Numbered from the stretch's first letter, positions 25,481 to 32,918 are shown. The stretch: 32,918 nt of DNA from an uncultured Bacillota bacterium (GCA_949287815.1 CASEHS010000017.1:1-32918), one strand, 5' to 3'. The notes: generated from the letters alone by a model not told the origin. Translations and numbers: made by a program.

Positions 25481-26239
25481 ATGAAGCGAACAAAGCCAAC
25501 CGTTTTCCGCGTTACGGTACTTATTCTCTGCGGAATTCTCTCACTGTTCGTATTTTCTTTGTTCTTACGCATTGTTATTACCGAAAAAGACCCTTATAAC
25601 AAGTTCATGACAACATTGCTTGTTACGTTATTGTTTGCCCTGCCCATCGCCGTACACTTTTTACTCGGCGATCTTATCAGCGACTTTACCATCGCTTTTT
25701 ATGCAGCTTTCTTATTTTTAGCAAGTTTTTTAGGGCAAGTGCTGCGCTTTAATAATTATTTTCCCTGGTACGATAAATTTGCGCATTTTACTTTCGGATA
25801 CGTTGCCTGCATCATCGGACTTTTTCTTTTATGCAAACTTTCCGATTACACTAAGCACAGCCCTGCTCTGGTTGCCGTTTATGTGTTCTGCGTTTCAATG
25901 TGTCTTGCCGCACTCTGGGAAATCATGGAATTTATATCCAGTGAGTTTTTAGGTCAGACCGCACAAGGGGCTCCCCAACAAACCGTGGACGGAAACTATG
26001 TTGTGGATATCACCGATACTATGCTCGATATCATTTGCAATCTTGGCGGCGCCGTAGTTTTTCTTATTCATTTCTTTATTCACAAACTGACGGGGAAATC
26101 TCTTCTGATCGACGCGATCGTCAAAGATTTTTCCGCAAAACACATGAATTCATCAAAAAAGATTTCTGACGGTGAAAAGCCTATACCCGAACAAGACGAT
26201 TGCCGCAAAGAAGGCTCTTCCCCAGCAAAAGATAAATAA
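25481..26239 (+). CDS. DUF2238/YjdF-like integral membrane protein
   Basis: The protein has 252 residues from the ATG at 25481, chosen because GGAGG lies 5 nt upstream. About six membrane helices are visible between residues 6 and 205. The pattern DKFAHFTFGY, then ALWEIMEFISSEFLG, then DITDTMLDIICNLGGA is that of the DUF2238/YjdF membrane family, whose role is unknown. The C-terminal 40 residues are hydrophilic and basic/acidic. It is followed 11 nt later by the FmdB gene, and the pair form a short operon opposite to their neighbours. Confidence 0.75.
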   Translation: MKRTKPTVFRVTVLILCGILSLFVFSLFLRIVITEKDPYNKFMTTLLVTLLFALPIAVHFLLGDLISDFTIAFYAAFLFLASFLGQVLRFNNYFPWYDKFAHFTFGYVACIIGLFLLCKLSDYTKHSPALVAVYVFCVSMCLAALWEIMEFISSEFLGQTAQGAPQQTVDGNYVVDITDTMLDIICNLGGAVVFLIHFFIHKLTGKSLLIDAIVKDFSAKHMNSSKKISDGEKPIPEQDDCRKEGSSPAKDK

Positions 26240-26250
26240 GGAGTTTCAAT

Positions 26251-26448
26251 ATGCCTATTTTACAGTACAAATGCGAAAAATGCGGAAAAAAATTTGAGGA
26301 ACTTGTTTCCCGTTTCGACGATACCGTGCTTTGTCCCGATTGCAAACAACCTGCCGTACGTGACTGGAACGGCGAAGTGTTTTCCGCCACGGGTCAGAAA
26401 ACAAAAAAATGCTCGGGAAACTGCAAAACGTGCGGCGGATGCAGATAA
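26251..26448 (+). CDS. FmdB family zinc ribbon protein
   Basis: This is a 65-residue protein with AAGGAG upstream. A CEKCGKKFEE knuckle and a CPDCKQPAVRDW knuckle form one zinc ribbon, as in FmdB-type putative regulators. The C-terminus adds a cysteine-rich CSGNCKTCGGC tail that could bind a second metal. Function of the family is poorly defined. Confidence 0.88.
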   Translation: MPILQYKCEKCGKKFEELVSRFDDTVLCPDCKQPAVRDWNGEVFSATGQKTKKCSGNCKTCGGCR

Positions 26449-26504
26449 TCTCACCCGCAAAACCGAGTATATTCTGACAAACCTGTTTTCTGTTAAATAT
26501 TTTT

Positions 26505-26545
26505 AAAAAGAGCGAAAAGAGCATTCTTTCCGCTCTTTTTTATAT
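26505..26545. terminator. Bidirectional terminator between fmdB-like and M1 peptidase genes
   Basis: A 10-bp stem AAAAAGAGCG/CGCTCTTTTT encloses a 16-nt loop, with T runs on both strands. It lies between convergent genes, 56 nt after the plus-strand stop and next to the minus-strand stop at 26547. Confidence 0.9.
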
Positions 26546-26546
26546 T

Positions 26547-27995
26547 TTAAATGACCGCCGTACCGTCTATAAAGGAAGTAAACAGAGAATTTAAGTTTGT
26601 TCCGCTCTTTCGGAACGCGTACATAAGATCTTCGGGTTTTGCGATCTTTCCCGAACAGTCGCAATAATATCTTTTCAGCGCAGCAACAAATTTTTTGTCT
26701 TTCAGAGCATCGCGAAGGGTATCAAACAAAATTTTCCCTTTATCGTATGCAATGACAATATAATGATATTCGCTCAGATATTCCCCAAGCTTTTTATTCA
26801 TGGCTGTATCAGCCTGACCGAAGATCTGCGACTGAACATTATATAAAGCCTGATAGGCATTATTGGATGCGAGCATCAATGCCTGACGCGTAAATCCGTA
26901 CTCGGGATTCTTTTCAAAAAACATGAGCGTCGAATACTCTGCAAGGCCTTCATCCATCCACGCGTTTTCCAATTGATTGTTTCCGACGGCGGCATACCAC
27001 CACTGATGCGCCGTTTCATGCACGGCGGTATATTGATAATCTCCGCCAATAAGATGATCGCCGAGCATGGAAAGCCCCGGATATTCCATTCCGCCGACAG
27101 AAAATCCCGTCTGAACTACTGAATAAACAGGATAGGCATATTCACCGAACGTATCGGAAAAATATTTCATACATTTTTCCAAAAGCTCGAGCATTCGCTC
27201 CGGACCTGTATCTTTATAGTAGTAATATTTTATCGTCACTCCGTTCGACTCTTTTTGCAAAATCTGAAATTCTTCACTGAGTACCACCGCAAAATCCCGC
27301 GCATTTTTTAATTCTGAATGATAGGTCGTTTTCTCCCCTTCCTTGCTTTCAGAAATAATTTCTCCGCTCATTGCAGCCTTAAACTGCGACGGGACTGTAA
27401 AAGTCACAGAATAATCGGCACATTCACTGTAAAAGGGATCCCCGTCCGAATAATACTCGCATTCATAAAAGCCCACAGGTTTTTCCCATGCGCAAAGCAC
27501 GGGATAAAAGTTGCCAAGATTGACCGAATGTCTCGTAATTCCCGTTCTGTGATTGACTTTTGCGAGTGTCAGCTTACTTTCGATGCTAATACTCGTACTT
27601 TCGCCCGGATACACACTTTTTTTTGTTTCAACGATCAGGATATTTTCATCCGCGCCGCCTATTTCCCACTCCGAACACCCGGATACGGACAAAATTTCCA
27701 ATGAGCCGTAACTTTTCCCGTCATAATAAGCTGAAGGCGAAAACAATGCCGAAACGGGCGCATAAGCAGAATCTTCACGGTACGCATTGCCGTAAAGATT
27801 GAATTTAAGTTCTGAAATTTCCGTACGGGTATTATTCACATAAGTAAAATCGGTCAGGACTTCTAAAATTCCGTCCTGATACTCTGCGGTGATCTCATAG
27901 CGGCTGCGCTCTACTTCTTTTTTACACCCGACAAAAGAAAGTAAAGACAATAAAATAAACGCCGCAATAATTATACTGAAAAACTTTTTCTTCAC
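26547..27995 (-). CDS. M1-type (gluzincin) metallopeptidase lipoprotein
   Basis: The protein has 482 residues and starts at GTG 27995 with GGAGG 7 nt upstream. The signal peptide ends in a lipobox with Cys24 (LSFVGC), so it should be anchored outside the membrane. An N-terminal beta domain (30-250) precedes GGMEYPG (301-307), a variant of the M1 GxMEN motif. The zinc site is HETAH (326-330) with Glu349 in the WMDEGLAEY segment. It is likely an aminopeptidase-like enzyme on extracellular peptides. It is shorter than classical M1 aminopeptidases because the helical C-terminal domain is missing. Confidence 0.92.
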   Translation of the reverse strand: MKKKFFSIIIAAFILLSLLSFVGCKKEVERSRYEITAEYQDGILEVLTDFTYVNNTRTEISELKFNLYGNAYREDSAYAPVSALFSPSAYYDGKSYGSLEILSVSGCSEWEIGGADENILIVETKKSVYPGESTSISIESKLTLAKVNHRTGITRHSVNLGNFYPVLCAWEKPVGFYECEYYSDGDPFYSECADYSVTFTVPSQFKAAMSGEIISESKEGEKTTYHSELKNARDFAVVLSEEFQILQKESNGVTIKYYYYKDTGPERMLELLEKCMKYFSDTFGEYAYPVYSVVQTGFSVGGMEYPGLSMLGDHLIGGDYQYTAVHETAHQWWYAAVGNNQLENAWMDEGLAEYSTLMFFEKNPEYGFTRQALMLASNNAYQALYNVQSQIFGQADTAMNKKLGEYLSEYHYIVIAYDKGKILFDTLRDALKDKKFVAALKRYYCDCSGKIAKPEDLMYAFRKSGTNLNSLFTSFIDGTAVI

Positions 27996-28092
27996 AAGGC
28001 ATCCTCCATTCTCTATGATATGCTGTAAATTTTCCGCATATGAGATATATCATGCTCAGCCGGGCGGAAAAATTTTTGTTTTTTCAAATTTT

Positions 28093-28126
28093 TACAAAAA
28101 ATGATCCGCGGGCTAACCGCGGATCA
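28093..28126 (-). terminator. Terminator after the M23 peptidase gene
   Basis: A 10-bp perfect stem TGATCCGCGG/CCGCGGATCA with a 5-nt loop is followed on the minus strand by TTTTTTGT. It lies about 37 nt after the stop codon at 28163. Confidence 0.9.
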
Positions 28127-28162
28127 GATAAGGAAGGGAGAAAATGAGGATGAACTGTTTTT

Positions 28163-28801
28163 TTATTTATCGTCGGTATCAAGGTACTCGGCAGGATCAA
28201 CTGCTTTGCCGTTTTCGCGCATTTCAAAATGCAGGTGCGTACCTTCGTTATATTCGTTACCCATTACATCTGCAGCGGCGGATACAGTCGCAATTTTATC
28301 TCCTCTGCTGACTTTATCCCCCACTTTCAAGGTGCTGAGTGCGTCAACCGAAGCATATACGGTTTCAATGCCGTTTTCATGTTCGATCACGATACAGCCG
28401 CCTTCAAGAATGGTATCTGAAATACTTTTTACCGTACCGTCGTTCGCGGCGGTGACAAGAGTTCCCGCATCTGCTTTGAAGTCGATTCCCTGATGCAGAT
28501 GATATCTGTCAAGCGTGGAATTATAATAGAAAGTAAACGTTGTACCGATCGTAGCGTTTTCCATCGGCAATGAAAACACCGAGTCGGTATCCGTAGGTTT
28601 GTCAGGATCATCGGGATCGTCAGGATCATCGGGATCGTCAGGTTCTTCAAGGGTCACCCCGTTATCCCTTGTTACCACCACTACAGTAAACGCAATAGCC
28701 GCAGCAAGTATCAGAGCGCACGCAGTGATCAGAATAAGATACAGATTCCTTTTTTTTGCCTTTTCAGGTGATGCCGAAGAGGCGGGTTTCTTTTCTTTCA
28801 T
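28163..28801 (-). CDS. Membrane-anchored M23 peptidase, SpoIIQ-like
   Basis: The protein has 212 residues with GGAGGAG before the ATG. A single membrane helix (about 20-44) follows a basic cytoplasmic start. Next is an acidic DPD-repeat linker (52-68) and an extracellular M23 domain. Zinc ligands are all visible: His103 and Asp107 in HQGID, and His189/His191 in HLHFE, so it could be an active cell-wall endopeptidase. Single-pass M23 proteins of this size in spore-formers include SpoIIQ, which forms a channel between mother cell and forespore. That assignment rests on architecture and nearby sporulation genes. Confidence 0.85.
   Translation of the reverse strand: MKEKKPASSASPEKAKKRNLYLILITACALILAAAIAFTVVVVTRDNGVTLEEPDDPDDPDDPDDPDKPTDTDSVFSLPMENATIGTTFTFYYNSTLDRYHLHQGIDFKADAGTLVTAANDGTVKSISDTILEGGCIVIEHENGIETVYASVDALSTLKVGDKVSRGDKIATVSAAADVMGNEYNEGTHLHFEMRENGKAVDPAEYLDTDDK
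28602..28642. repeat. 18-bp tandem repeat encoding the DPD linker
   Basis: Two identical 18-bp units (28602-28619 and 28620-28637) and a 5-bp start of a third lie inside the M23 gene and code for Asp-Pro-Asp repeats. Such repeats can change copy number by slippage, altering linker length by six residues per unit. Confidence 0.8.
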
Positions 28802-28886
28802 AATACTCCTCCGAAAAAGAATGTAAACAGATTTTTGACTCTTTCAAGTTTTTTATACCTGTCTTTTAAAAATTTTTAAAATTTTA

Positions 28887-29321
28887 TCAATACCCTCCGA
28901 AAATAATGGGACTTCCGATCGCACTGCCCTCCTCTTTCAGAGCAATATGAAGATTGACTCTCTTTCCGCAGAGCAAAATGCTTTCGCTTATTTTATCCGA
29001 ATAATAATAATAATTGATAACCCCTGCAACGCTTTCGGTAAATTGAAGTTCGGCATCGTATTTTTCTGCTTCTTTGAACGCTTTTTCTCTATCGGAATAA
29101 GACGTGCTTTCTCCCGTTATTTTCCCGAGCATCATTTTCGTTTTTTCCGCGTCCTCCGCTTCTGAAATCGTGATCAGCGCATCCGAGCCTGTCCGTTCTG
29201 AATAAAACAGATAGTAATCCCCCGCTTCAAACAAGAGCGTTCTGGATAAAGTCTGCGGCAAAATCAGCGATACAAGTCCTAAAAGGAGTGCCAGCATTGC
29301 GGTAATTGTTTTTCCGAACAT
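28887..29321 (-). CDS. Small exported protein of unknown function
   Basis: The protein has 144 residues, starting with a hydrophobic signal sequence (MFGKTITAMLALLLGLVSLI) and followed by an extracellular domain with FYSERTGSDALITISEAED, YYYYSDKI and a GSPIIFGGY end. I do not recognise a family; some size and position features recall YwmB-like proteins near spoIIQ, but no motif confirms this. The gene lies between tsaD and the M23 gene on the same strand. Its ribosome site GGAG falls inside a strong hairpin (29324-29359). Confidence 0.65.
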   Translation of the reverse strand: MFGKTITAMLALLLGLVSLILPQTLSRTLLFEAGDYYLFYSERTGSDALITISEAEDAEKTKMMLGKITGESTSYSDREKAFKEAEKYDAELQFTESVAGVINYYYYSDKISESILLCGKRVNLHIALKEEGSAIGSPIIFGGY

Positions 29322-29323
29322 AA

Positions 29324-29359
29324 AATAACCGTCTCCGAATATTTTCGGAAACGGTTATT
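29324..29359 (-). promoter_or_regulatory. Hairpin enclosing the ribosome site of the small exported protein gene
   Basis: Arms AATAACCGT/ACGGTTATT (9 bp), one mismatch, then TCCGAA/TTCGGA (6 bp) with a 4-nt loop. On the minus strand the descending arm carries CGGAGACGG and ends 2 nt before the ATG at 29321. It may lower translation or serve as a weak terminator for tsaD; its T-run is poor. Confidence 0.6.
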
Positions 29360-29437
29360 GACACATCTTTTTAGTTTTATACCTTGCCTTATTTTTCTGT
29401 TTTTGCCATGTACTTTGTTTTCAAGATCATATTTTAG

Positions 29438-30493
29438 TTACTGTTTTCCCTTTTTACCGAGCGGAATATGCGCACAAGCATTGATCGAAAGCGGCGCGAA
29501 ATTACCTGCACGGTACTGCACAAGTCCCTCCGCCGCGATCATCGCCGCATTGTCCGTACAGTATTTTTTCTCGGGCAAAACGAGGGAAATTCCCGATTCT
29601 TTGCAAACGTTCAAAAGTTTTTCCCTAAGGTATCCGTTTGCGATCACTCCCCCGCCCGCAGCGATCGTTTTACAATTTTTCATTTTTGCCGCCGCGACCG
29701 CACGGGAAACGAGTACGTCACAAGCCGCACTTTGAAAAGAAGCCGCCACATCTGCACGGCTGTACTCTTCACCCTTCTGCTCTTTCGTATGGCAGTAATT
29801 GATGACCGCGGTTTTCAAGCCGCTGTATGAAAAATCAAAACCGTTCCCTGAAAACATGGCGGGAAAAGCAATGCTGTTCTTTCCTTGCGTCGCGAGTCTT
29901 TCTACGTTCGGACCGCCCGGATAGGGCAGAGAAAGCACGCGCGCCGCTTTGTCAAACGCCTCACCTGCCGCATCGTCTCTCGTAGAACCTAAAATCTCAA
30001 ACTCCGTATAGCTTTTTGTATATAGGATCGCGGTATGACCGCCGCTTGCAAGCAATGTAATAAAAGGCGGTTCAAGCGACTTATCCGCAAGATATGCCGC
30101 CGCCATATGTCCGCGGATATGATTAACGCCTATGAGCGGAATCCCGAGTGAAAAAGCATATGCCTTTGCAAACGAAAGCCCTACAAGCAACGCCCCGACT
30201 AATCCTGCTCCGTAAGTTACGGCAACGGCGTCAAGCTCATCCGCCCGAATCCCGGCCTCTTTTACGGCACGGTTTACCGCCTCATCGATCGCGTCGGTAT
30301 GCGCGCGCGAGGCAATTTCAGGCACGACGCCGCCGTATTTTGCCTGTTCGGTCGCGGACGACAGCACGACATTGGAAAGCAGTTCCCTGCCCCTGATCAC
30401 TGCCGCGGCGGTTTCGTCGCAGGAACTTTCTATCCCGATGATCAACGGATTTTCTTTGATTGTTTTTTCTTCGACTCTCTGACTGTAAGTCAC
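29438..30493 (-). CDS. tsaD: tRNA N6-threonylcarbamoyladenosine transferase TsaD
   Basis: The protein has 351 residues from a GTG at 30493 with GGGGG upstream; no ATG precedes the conserved region. TsaD transfers threonylcarbamoyl to A37 of ANN-decoding tRNAs with TsaB and TsaE. The ASKHA-fold start GIESSCDETAAAV (20-32), the metal-binding HIRGH (His125, His129), SGGHTAI and the C-terminal CTDNAAMIA are all present. The tsaB and tsaE genes are not in the window. Confidence 0.97.
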   Translation of the reverse strand: MTYSQRVEEKTIKENPLIIGIESSCDETAAAVIRGRELLSNVVLSSATEQAKYGGVVPEIASRAHTDAIDEAVNRAVKEAGIRADELDAVAVTYGAGLVGALLVGLSFAKAYAFSLGIPLIGVNHIRGHMAAAYLADKSLEPPFITLLASGGHTAILYTKSYTEFEILGSTRDDAAGEAFDKAARVLSLPYPGGPNVERLATQGKNSIAFPAMFSGNGFDFSYSGLKTAVINYCHTKEQKGEEYSRADVAASFQSAACDVLVSRAVAAAKMKNCKTIAAGGGVIANGYLREKLLNVCKESGISLVLPEKKYCTDNAAMIAAEGLVQYRAGNFAPLSINACAHIPLGKKGKQ

Positions 30494-30514
30494 TTTGTCC
30501 GCCCCCGTAAAACC

Positions 30515-31153
30515 TTATTTTCTGCTCATCGCTTTTTTCATCTTTTTGGAAACTCTGTCGTAAACAATATAGTCGGGATTTTCTTTTCCGAAAATTCCCC
30601 GCAAAGCTTCCCCGAAACTTTCGTCCGTTTTTTCGGAAACATAAATTTTACCCGAAAAGCCGCTTTCGGCAAATTCTTTAAGAAATGTAAAATCAAGTAC
30701 GGCATCAAAATACATCTCTTTTTTATAAGTCATACGCGCGTGGATACGGGTATCGCAAAGATCCAGTTCCTCCTCGTCTATACTTTTAAGAAACAAGATC
30801 GCAGGCACGTCGATGAGCTCTCCCGATCTTGAACGAAACTGCTCCTTTACATAGCCTTTCCAGCGTCTATAACCGTCATACGAACAGATAATGATACTTT
30901 CCACGTCGGAAATTTTTACTTTTTTCGGAAATGGGGAATGATATTTCAGAAATTCTCCATAGATGCGATATTTTTCGTGGATAAAAATCTGCGGAACGGA
31001 AACGAGCAGAACGCCGCCGACAACCAAAACGACCGACCATATGAGATTAAGAAAAAACCAAGCCCCCACGCCGAGAGCTATAAAGATTACACCGACAACA
31101 AGAAAAAAAACGGAGTTTCCCAAACGTCGGTAATTTCTGAAATATGTTTTCAT
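30515..31153 (-). CDS. Two-helix membrane protein of unknown function
   Basis: The protein has 212 residues from the ATG at 31153, supported by AAGGA 6 nt upstream; upstream in-frame codons run through an intergenic hairpin. Two membrane helices (about 16-37 and 38-57) form an N-terminal hairpin, followed by a soluble part of mixed charge with VESIIICSYDGYRRWKGYVKEQF and DVPAILFLKSIDEEELDLCDTRIHARM. I do not recognise the family. It is placed between prfB and tsaD on the same strand. Confidence 0.65.
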   Translation of the reverse strand: MKTYFRNYRRLGNSVFFLVVGVIFIALGVGAWFFLNLIWSVVLVVGGVLLVSVPQIFIHEKYRIYGEFLKYHSPFPKKVKISDVESIIICSYDGYRRWKGYVKEQFRSRSGELIDVPAILFLKSIDEEELDLCDTRIHARMTYKKEMYFDAVLDFTFLKEFAESGFSGKIYVSEKTDESFGEALRGIFGKENPDYIVYDRVSKKMKKAMSRK

Positions 31154-31202
31154 AACTTTCCTTATCCGATAAAAAGATTTATAAAAACCGTGAAATTTAG
31201 TA

Positions 31203-31246
31203 TTGCGAAGCGGCAATGCGGCATAAGCCGCCCTGCCGCTTCGCAA
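31203..31246. repeat. Long inverted repeat after prfB
   Basis: The 13-bp perfect outer arms TTGCGAAGCGGCA/TGCCGCTTCGCAA enclose, after a 2x2 internal loop, a 5-bp inner stem GCGGC/GCCGC with loop ATAA. It lies 15 nt after the prfB stop and has no T-run. It may protect the mRNA end, act as a factor-dependent terminator, or be a dispersed palindromic repeat. Confidence 0.75.
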
Positions 31247-31261
31247 CATATACTATTCAAT

Positions 31262-32359
31262 TTAAGATTTTTTCAGATAGTCTATGATAAACGGCTGAAT
31301 GCCCCCATCCATAACTGCCTGAATGTTTCCCGATTCAAATCCCGTGCGGTGATCTTTCACGAGTGTATACGGGCAGAAAACATAACTTCGGATCTGACTG
31401 CCCCATTCAATTTTTTTGATATCGCCTTTAAGATTCTGTTCCTGCGCAAGGCGCTCGCTCTCTTTCAGTTCAATGAGTTTACTGCGCAGCATTTTCATTG
31501 CCATTTCACGGTTCTGTATCTGAGAACGCTCGTTCTGACAGGAAACCACAATACCCGTAGGAATATGCTGAATACGTATAGCCGATTCCGTTTTATTGAT
31601 ATGCTGTCCGCCTGCACCGCTGGAACGGAAAGTCGTCACTTTCAGATCCTCAGCGCGGATCTCCACATCCCCATCATCGTCGATTTCGGGCATAACTTCC
31701 AAAGAAGCAAATGACGTATGCCTTCTCTTGTTTGCATCGAAAGGAGAAATACGCACCAATCTGTGCACACCCTTTTCCGCTTTCAGATAGCCGTATGCGT
31801 TTTCACCCTCTATACGGAAATCCACGCTCTTTATCCCCGCTTCGTCGCCGTCTAAACGGTCGATCTCGGTAACTTTGAATCCGTTCTGCTCTGCATAGCG
31901 CGTATACATACGATAAAGCATAGAAACCCAATCACAGCTCTCCGTGCCGCCTGCGCCCGAATGAAGGGTCAGAATTGCATTATAACTGTCATATTTTCCG
32001 CGGAGAATAGCGCGGATACGCATCTCTTCAATATCCTTTTCCGCGGTTGACAAAAGCGAATCAAGTTCGGCAACGAGTTCTTCCTCACCCGTTTCGTCGA
32101 TGAGGTCGATCACTTCGTTCACTTCCGAAATCGCTTTTTTGCTCTTCTCGTAAGAATTGATCTTACCTTCGACTGCCGCTACTTCCCTTGCCAGTTTCTG
32201 CGATTTTTCAAGATCCTGCCATACCTCAGGTTTTTCCTGCTCCGCTTTAAGCTTTGCAAGTTTTTCACTCTGACCGCGAATATTCAATGCCTCCGCAGTT
32301 TCTTCAAGACTGTCGGAAAGCTCTTTGGTCTTTAATCTGTAATCGTCTGCTTTGAACAT
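31262..32359 (-). CDS. prfB: Peptide chain release factor 2, continuous reading frame
   Basis: The protein has 365 residues with GAGGAG before the ATG. RF2 recognises UGA and UAA stop codons through SPF (205-207) and triggers hydrolysis through GGQ (250-252). Domain 1 is the coiled helical part (1-110). Many bacteria interrupt prfB near codon 26 with a UGA that needs a +1 frameshift, giving autoregulation. Here no such stop exists and the frame is continuous. A GGAGG stretch and an out-of-frame TTGA at codons 23-25 look like a relic of that site. Confidence 0.97.
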   Translation of the reverse strand: MFKADDYRLKTKELSDSLEETAEALNIRGQSEKLAKLKAEQEKPEVWQDLEKSQKLAREVAAVEGKINSYEKSKKAISEVNEVIDLIDETGEEELVAELDSLLSTAEKDIEEMRIRAILRGKYDSYNAILTLHSGAGGTESCDWVSMLYRMYTRYAEQNGFKVTEIDRLDGDEAGIKSVDFRIEGENAYGYLKAEKGVHRLVRISPFDANKRRHTSFASLEVMPEIDDDGDVEIRAEDLKVTTFRSSGAGGQHINKTESAIRIQHIPTGIVVSCQNERSQIQNREMAMKMLRSKLIELKESERLAQEQNLKGDIKKIEWGSQIRSYVFCPYTLVKDHRTGFESGNIQAVMDGGIQPFIIDYLKKS

Positions 32360-32424
32360 ACAACTCCTCTGAAAAACAAGGCGGGATCTTCCGCCGACCG
32401 ATCTATATACTGATACGGTATTTG

Positions 32425-32454
32425 ATTATACCATAAAAAACCAATATTTGTCAA
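32425..32454 (-). promoter_or_regulatory. Promoter of prfB
   Basis: Consensus TTGACA (32449-32454), an 18-bp spacer and TATAAT (32425-32430) on the minus strand, about 65 nt before the prfB ATG. It probably also drives the membrane protein gene and possibly tsaD. Confidence 0.85.
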
Positions 32455-32505
32455 CGAATAACCGCCGCCGCTGTATGTTACACGCTTTTTTGAAGAAAAA
32501 ACGGA

Positions 32506-32682
32506 CTATTGACAGGCGCAAACCTTTTTAAGAAAATATCTGTGTACAAAGGTATCTTCCGTAAGTTCGGGATGAAAAGACGTTACGAGCTGATTTTCTT
32601 GTCTTGCCGCAACGATCTTCCCGTCGCACACAGACAGAACCTCCACATTTTTTCCGACCTCACAGATATAAGGCGCTCGGAT
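32506..32682 (-). pseudogene. pdxT: 3' fragment of pdxT (pyridoxal 5'-phosphate synthase glutaminase subunit), cut by an IS30 element
   Basis: An open frame of 58 codons ends at the stop 32506-32508 and begins abruptly at [10 protein letters not shown]. The sequence continues with [14 protein letters not shown] and SFHPELTED, the C-terminal signature of PdxT including the catalytic His and Glu of the HPE motif. PdxT releases ammonia from glutamine for vitamin B6 synthesis with PdxS. The preceding residues usually read GVF-IRAP, but here the IS-like sequence starts at once and carries a stop in frame. The nucleophile Cys part must lie beyond the window or be lost. Confidence 0.85.
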
Positions 32683-32918
32683 GGTGAATTATACTATTAA
32701 GAGCAACAGTGTGAGAATAAAAAAGGAGTTCATACAAATCTGTGGTAAAATAGAGTTGCAAAACCAAAATTTACACAAAGGAGATCTGTATGAACTACCA
32801 TCATTTTACCATAGAAGAACGCTGTTGTCTACGAGAATACTACGTCAAAGGAAAAAGTTATAGAGAAATCGCAAGGCTTTTGGGCAGAAATGTCAGTTCG
32901 GTATCTCGGGAACTGAGG
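32683..32918 (+). mobile_element. Left end of an IS30-family insertion sequence (partial)
   Basis: The boundary is placed where pdxT homology stops. The element begins with GTGAATTATACTATTAAG, followed by a leader of about 90 nt and the transposase gene. The right end lies outside the window, so terminal repeats and target duplication cannot be checked. Confidence 0.7.
32790..32918 (+). CDS. IS30-family transposase, N-terminal part
   Basis: The reading frame is open for 43 codons to the window edge, with AAAGGAG 7 nt before the ATG. The start, MNYHHFTIEERCCLREYYVK followed by SYREIARLLGRNVSSVSREL, is the helix-turn-helix typical of IS30-family transposases (compare the common EER...G.S.REIA..LGRS.STISRE pattern). 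The DDE catalytic domain lies beyond the edge. It reads opposite to the pdxT gene it interrupts. Confidence 0.88.
   Translation, partial: MNYHHFTIEERCCLREYYVKGKSYREIARLLGRNVSSVSRELR

Noticed and set aside
30299-31714. Plus-strand frames of 177 and 258 codons opposite tsaD, the membrane protein gene and prfB
   Set aside because: They cross several real genes on the other strand and have low-complexity Phe/Arg-rich products.
32695-32863. Short 60-codon plus-strand frame overlapping the IS30 transposase start
   Set aside because: It is in a different frame from the IS30 helix-turn-helix, has no ribosome site and shows no similarity to anything I know.

Overview
This window looks like a chromosome segment of an anaerobic Bacillota bacterium, most likely class Clostridia. 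The right half carries the spore-former gene order yqfC-yqfD-phoH-pgpH-ybeY-era-yqzL-recO, followed by a pyruvate phosphate dikinase gene, with typical AGGAGG ribosome sites and TTGACA/TATAAT-type promoters. Species cannot be fixed from the sequence. Almost every gene reads on the minus strand. There are no rRNA or tRNA genes and no CRISPR array that I can see.

Region 1 (1-13850) is an AT-rich defence operon read from right to left. Its order is vsr, a cytosine-5 DNA methyltransferase, a protein with a faint DUF3883-like tail, a MutL/MORC-type GHKL ATPase, a Z1-domain superfamily II helicase-like ATPase, a DUF4420 PD-(D/E)XK protein and an AIPR protein. Then come an Mrr-type nuclease with a large N-terminal domain, a second GHKL ATPase fused to a Shedu-like nuclease domain, and finally a gene running off the left edge whose start resembles the front part of RNA-dependent RNA polymerase family proteins. 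Junctions are 4-9 bp overlaps or gaps of about 25 bp or less. The first seven genes match the MutL/MORC restriction-modification systems already known from comparative genomics. The last three extend that layout and are the most likely place for something undescribed.

Region 2 (13851-16512) holds an AbiEi/AbiEii type IV toxin-antitoxin pair with a strong promoter and a 9-bp periodic repeat just upstream, then inverted repeats and an orphan IS21-type (IstA-like) helix-turn-helix protein without an integrase core. This is accessory DNA at the border of the core chromosome.

Region 3 (16422-25318) is core: ppdK with its own promoter and terminator, then the recO-yqzL-era-ybeY-pgpH-phoH-yqfD-yqfC operon covering recombination repair, ribosome maturation, c-di-AMP hydrolysis and sporulation. 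The PgpH homologue lacks the usual large extracellular domain.

Region 4 (25377-32508) has two plus-strand genes (a DUF2238/YjdF-like membrane protein and an FmdB zinc ribbon) ending at a two-way terminator. It continues on the minus strand with an M1-type lipoprotein peptidase, a SpoIIQ-like M23 protein, a small exported protein, tsaD, a two-helix membrane protein and prfB. This prfB has no programmed frameshift but keeps what looks like a fossil of the site.

Region 5 (32506-32918) is the 3' end of pdxT, cut by the left end of an IS30-family element whose transposase starts on the plus strand and runs off the window.
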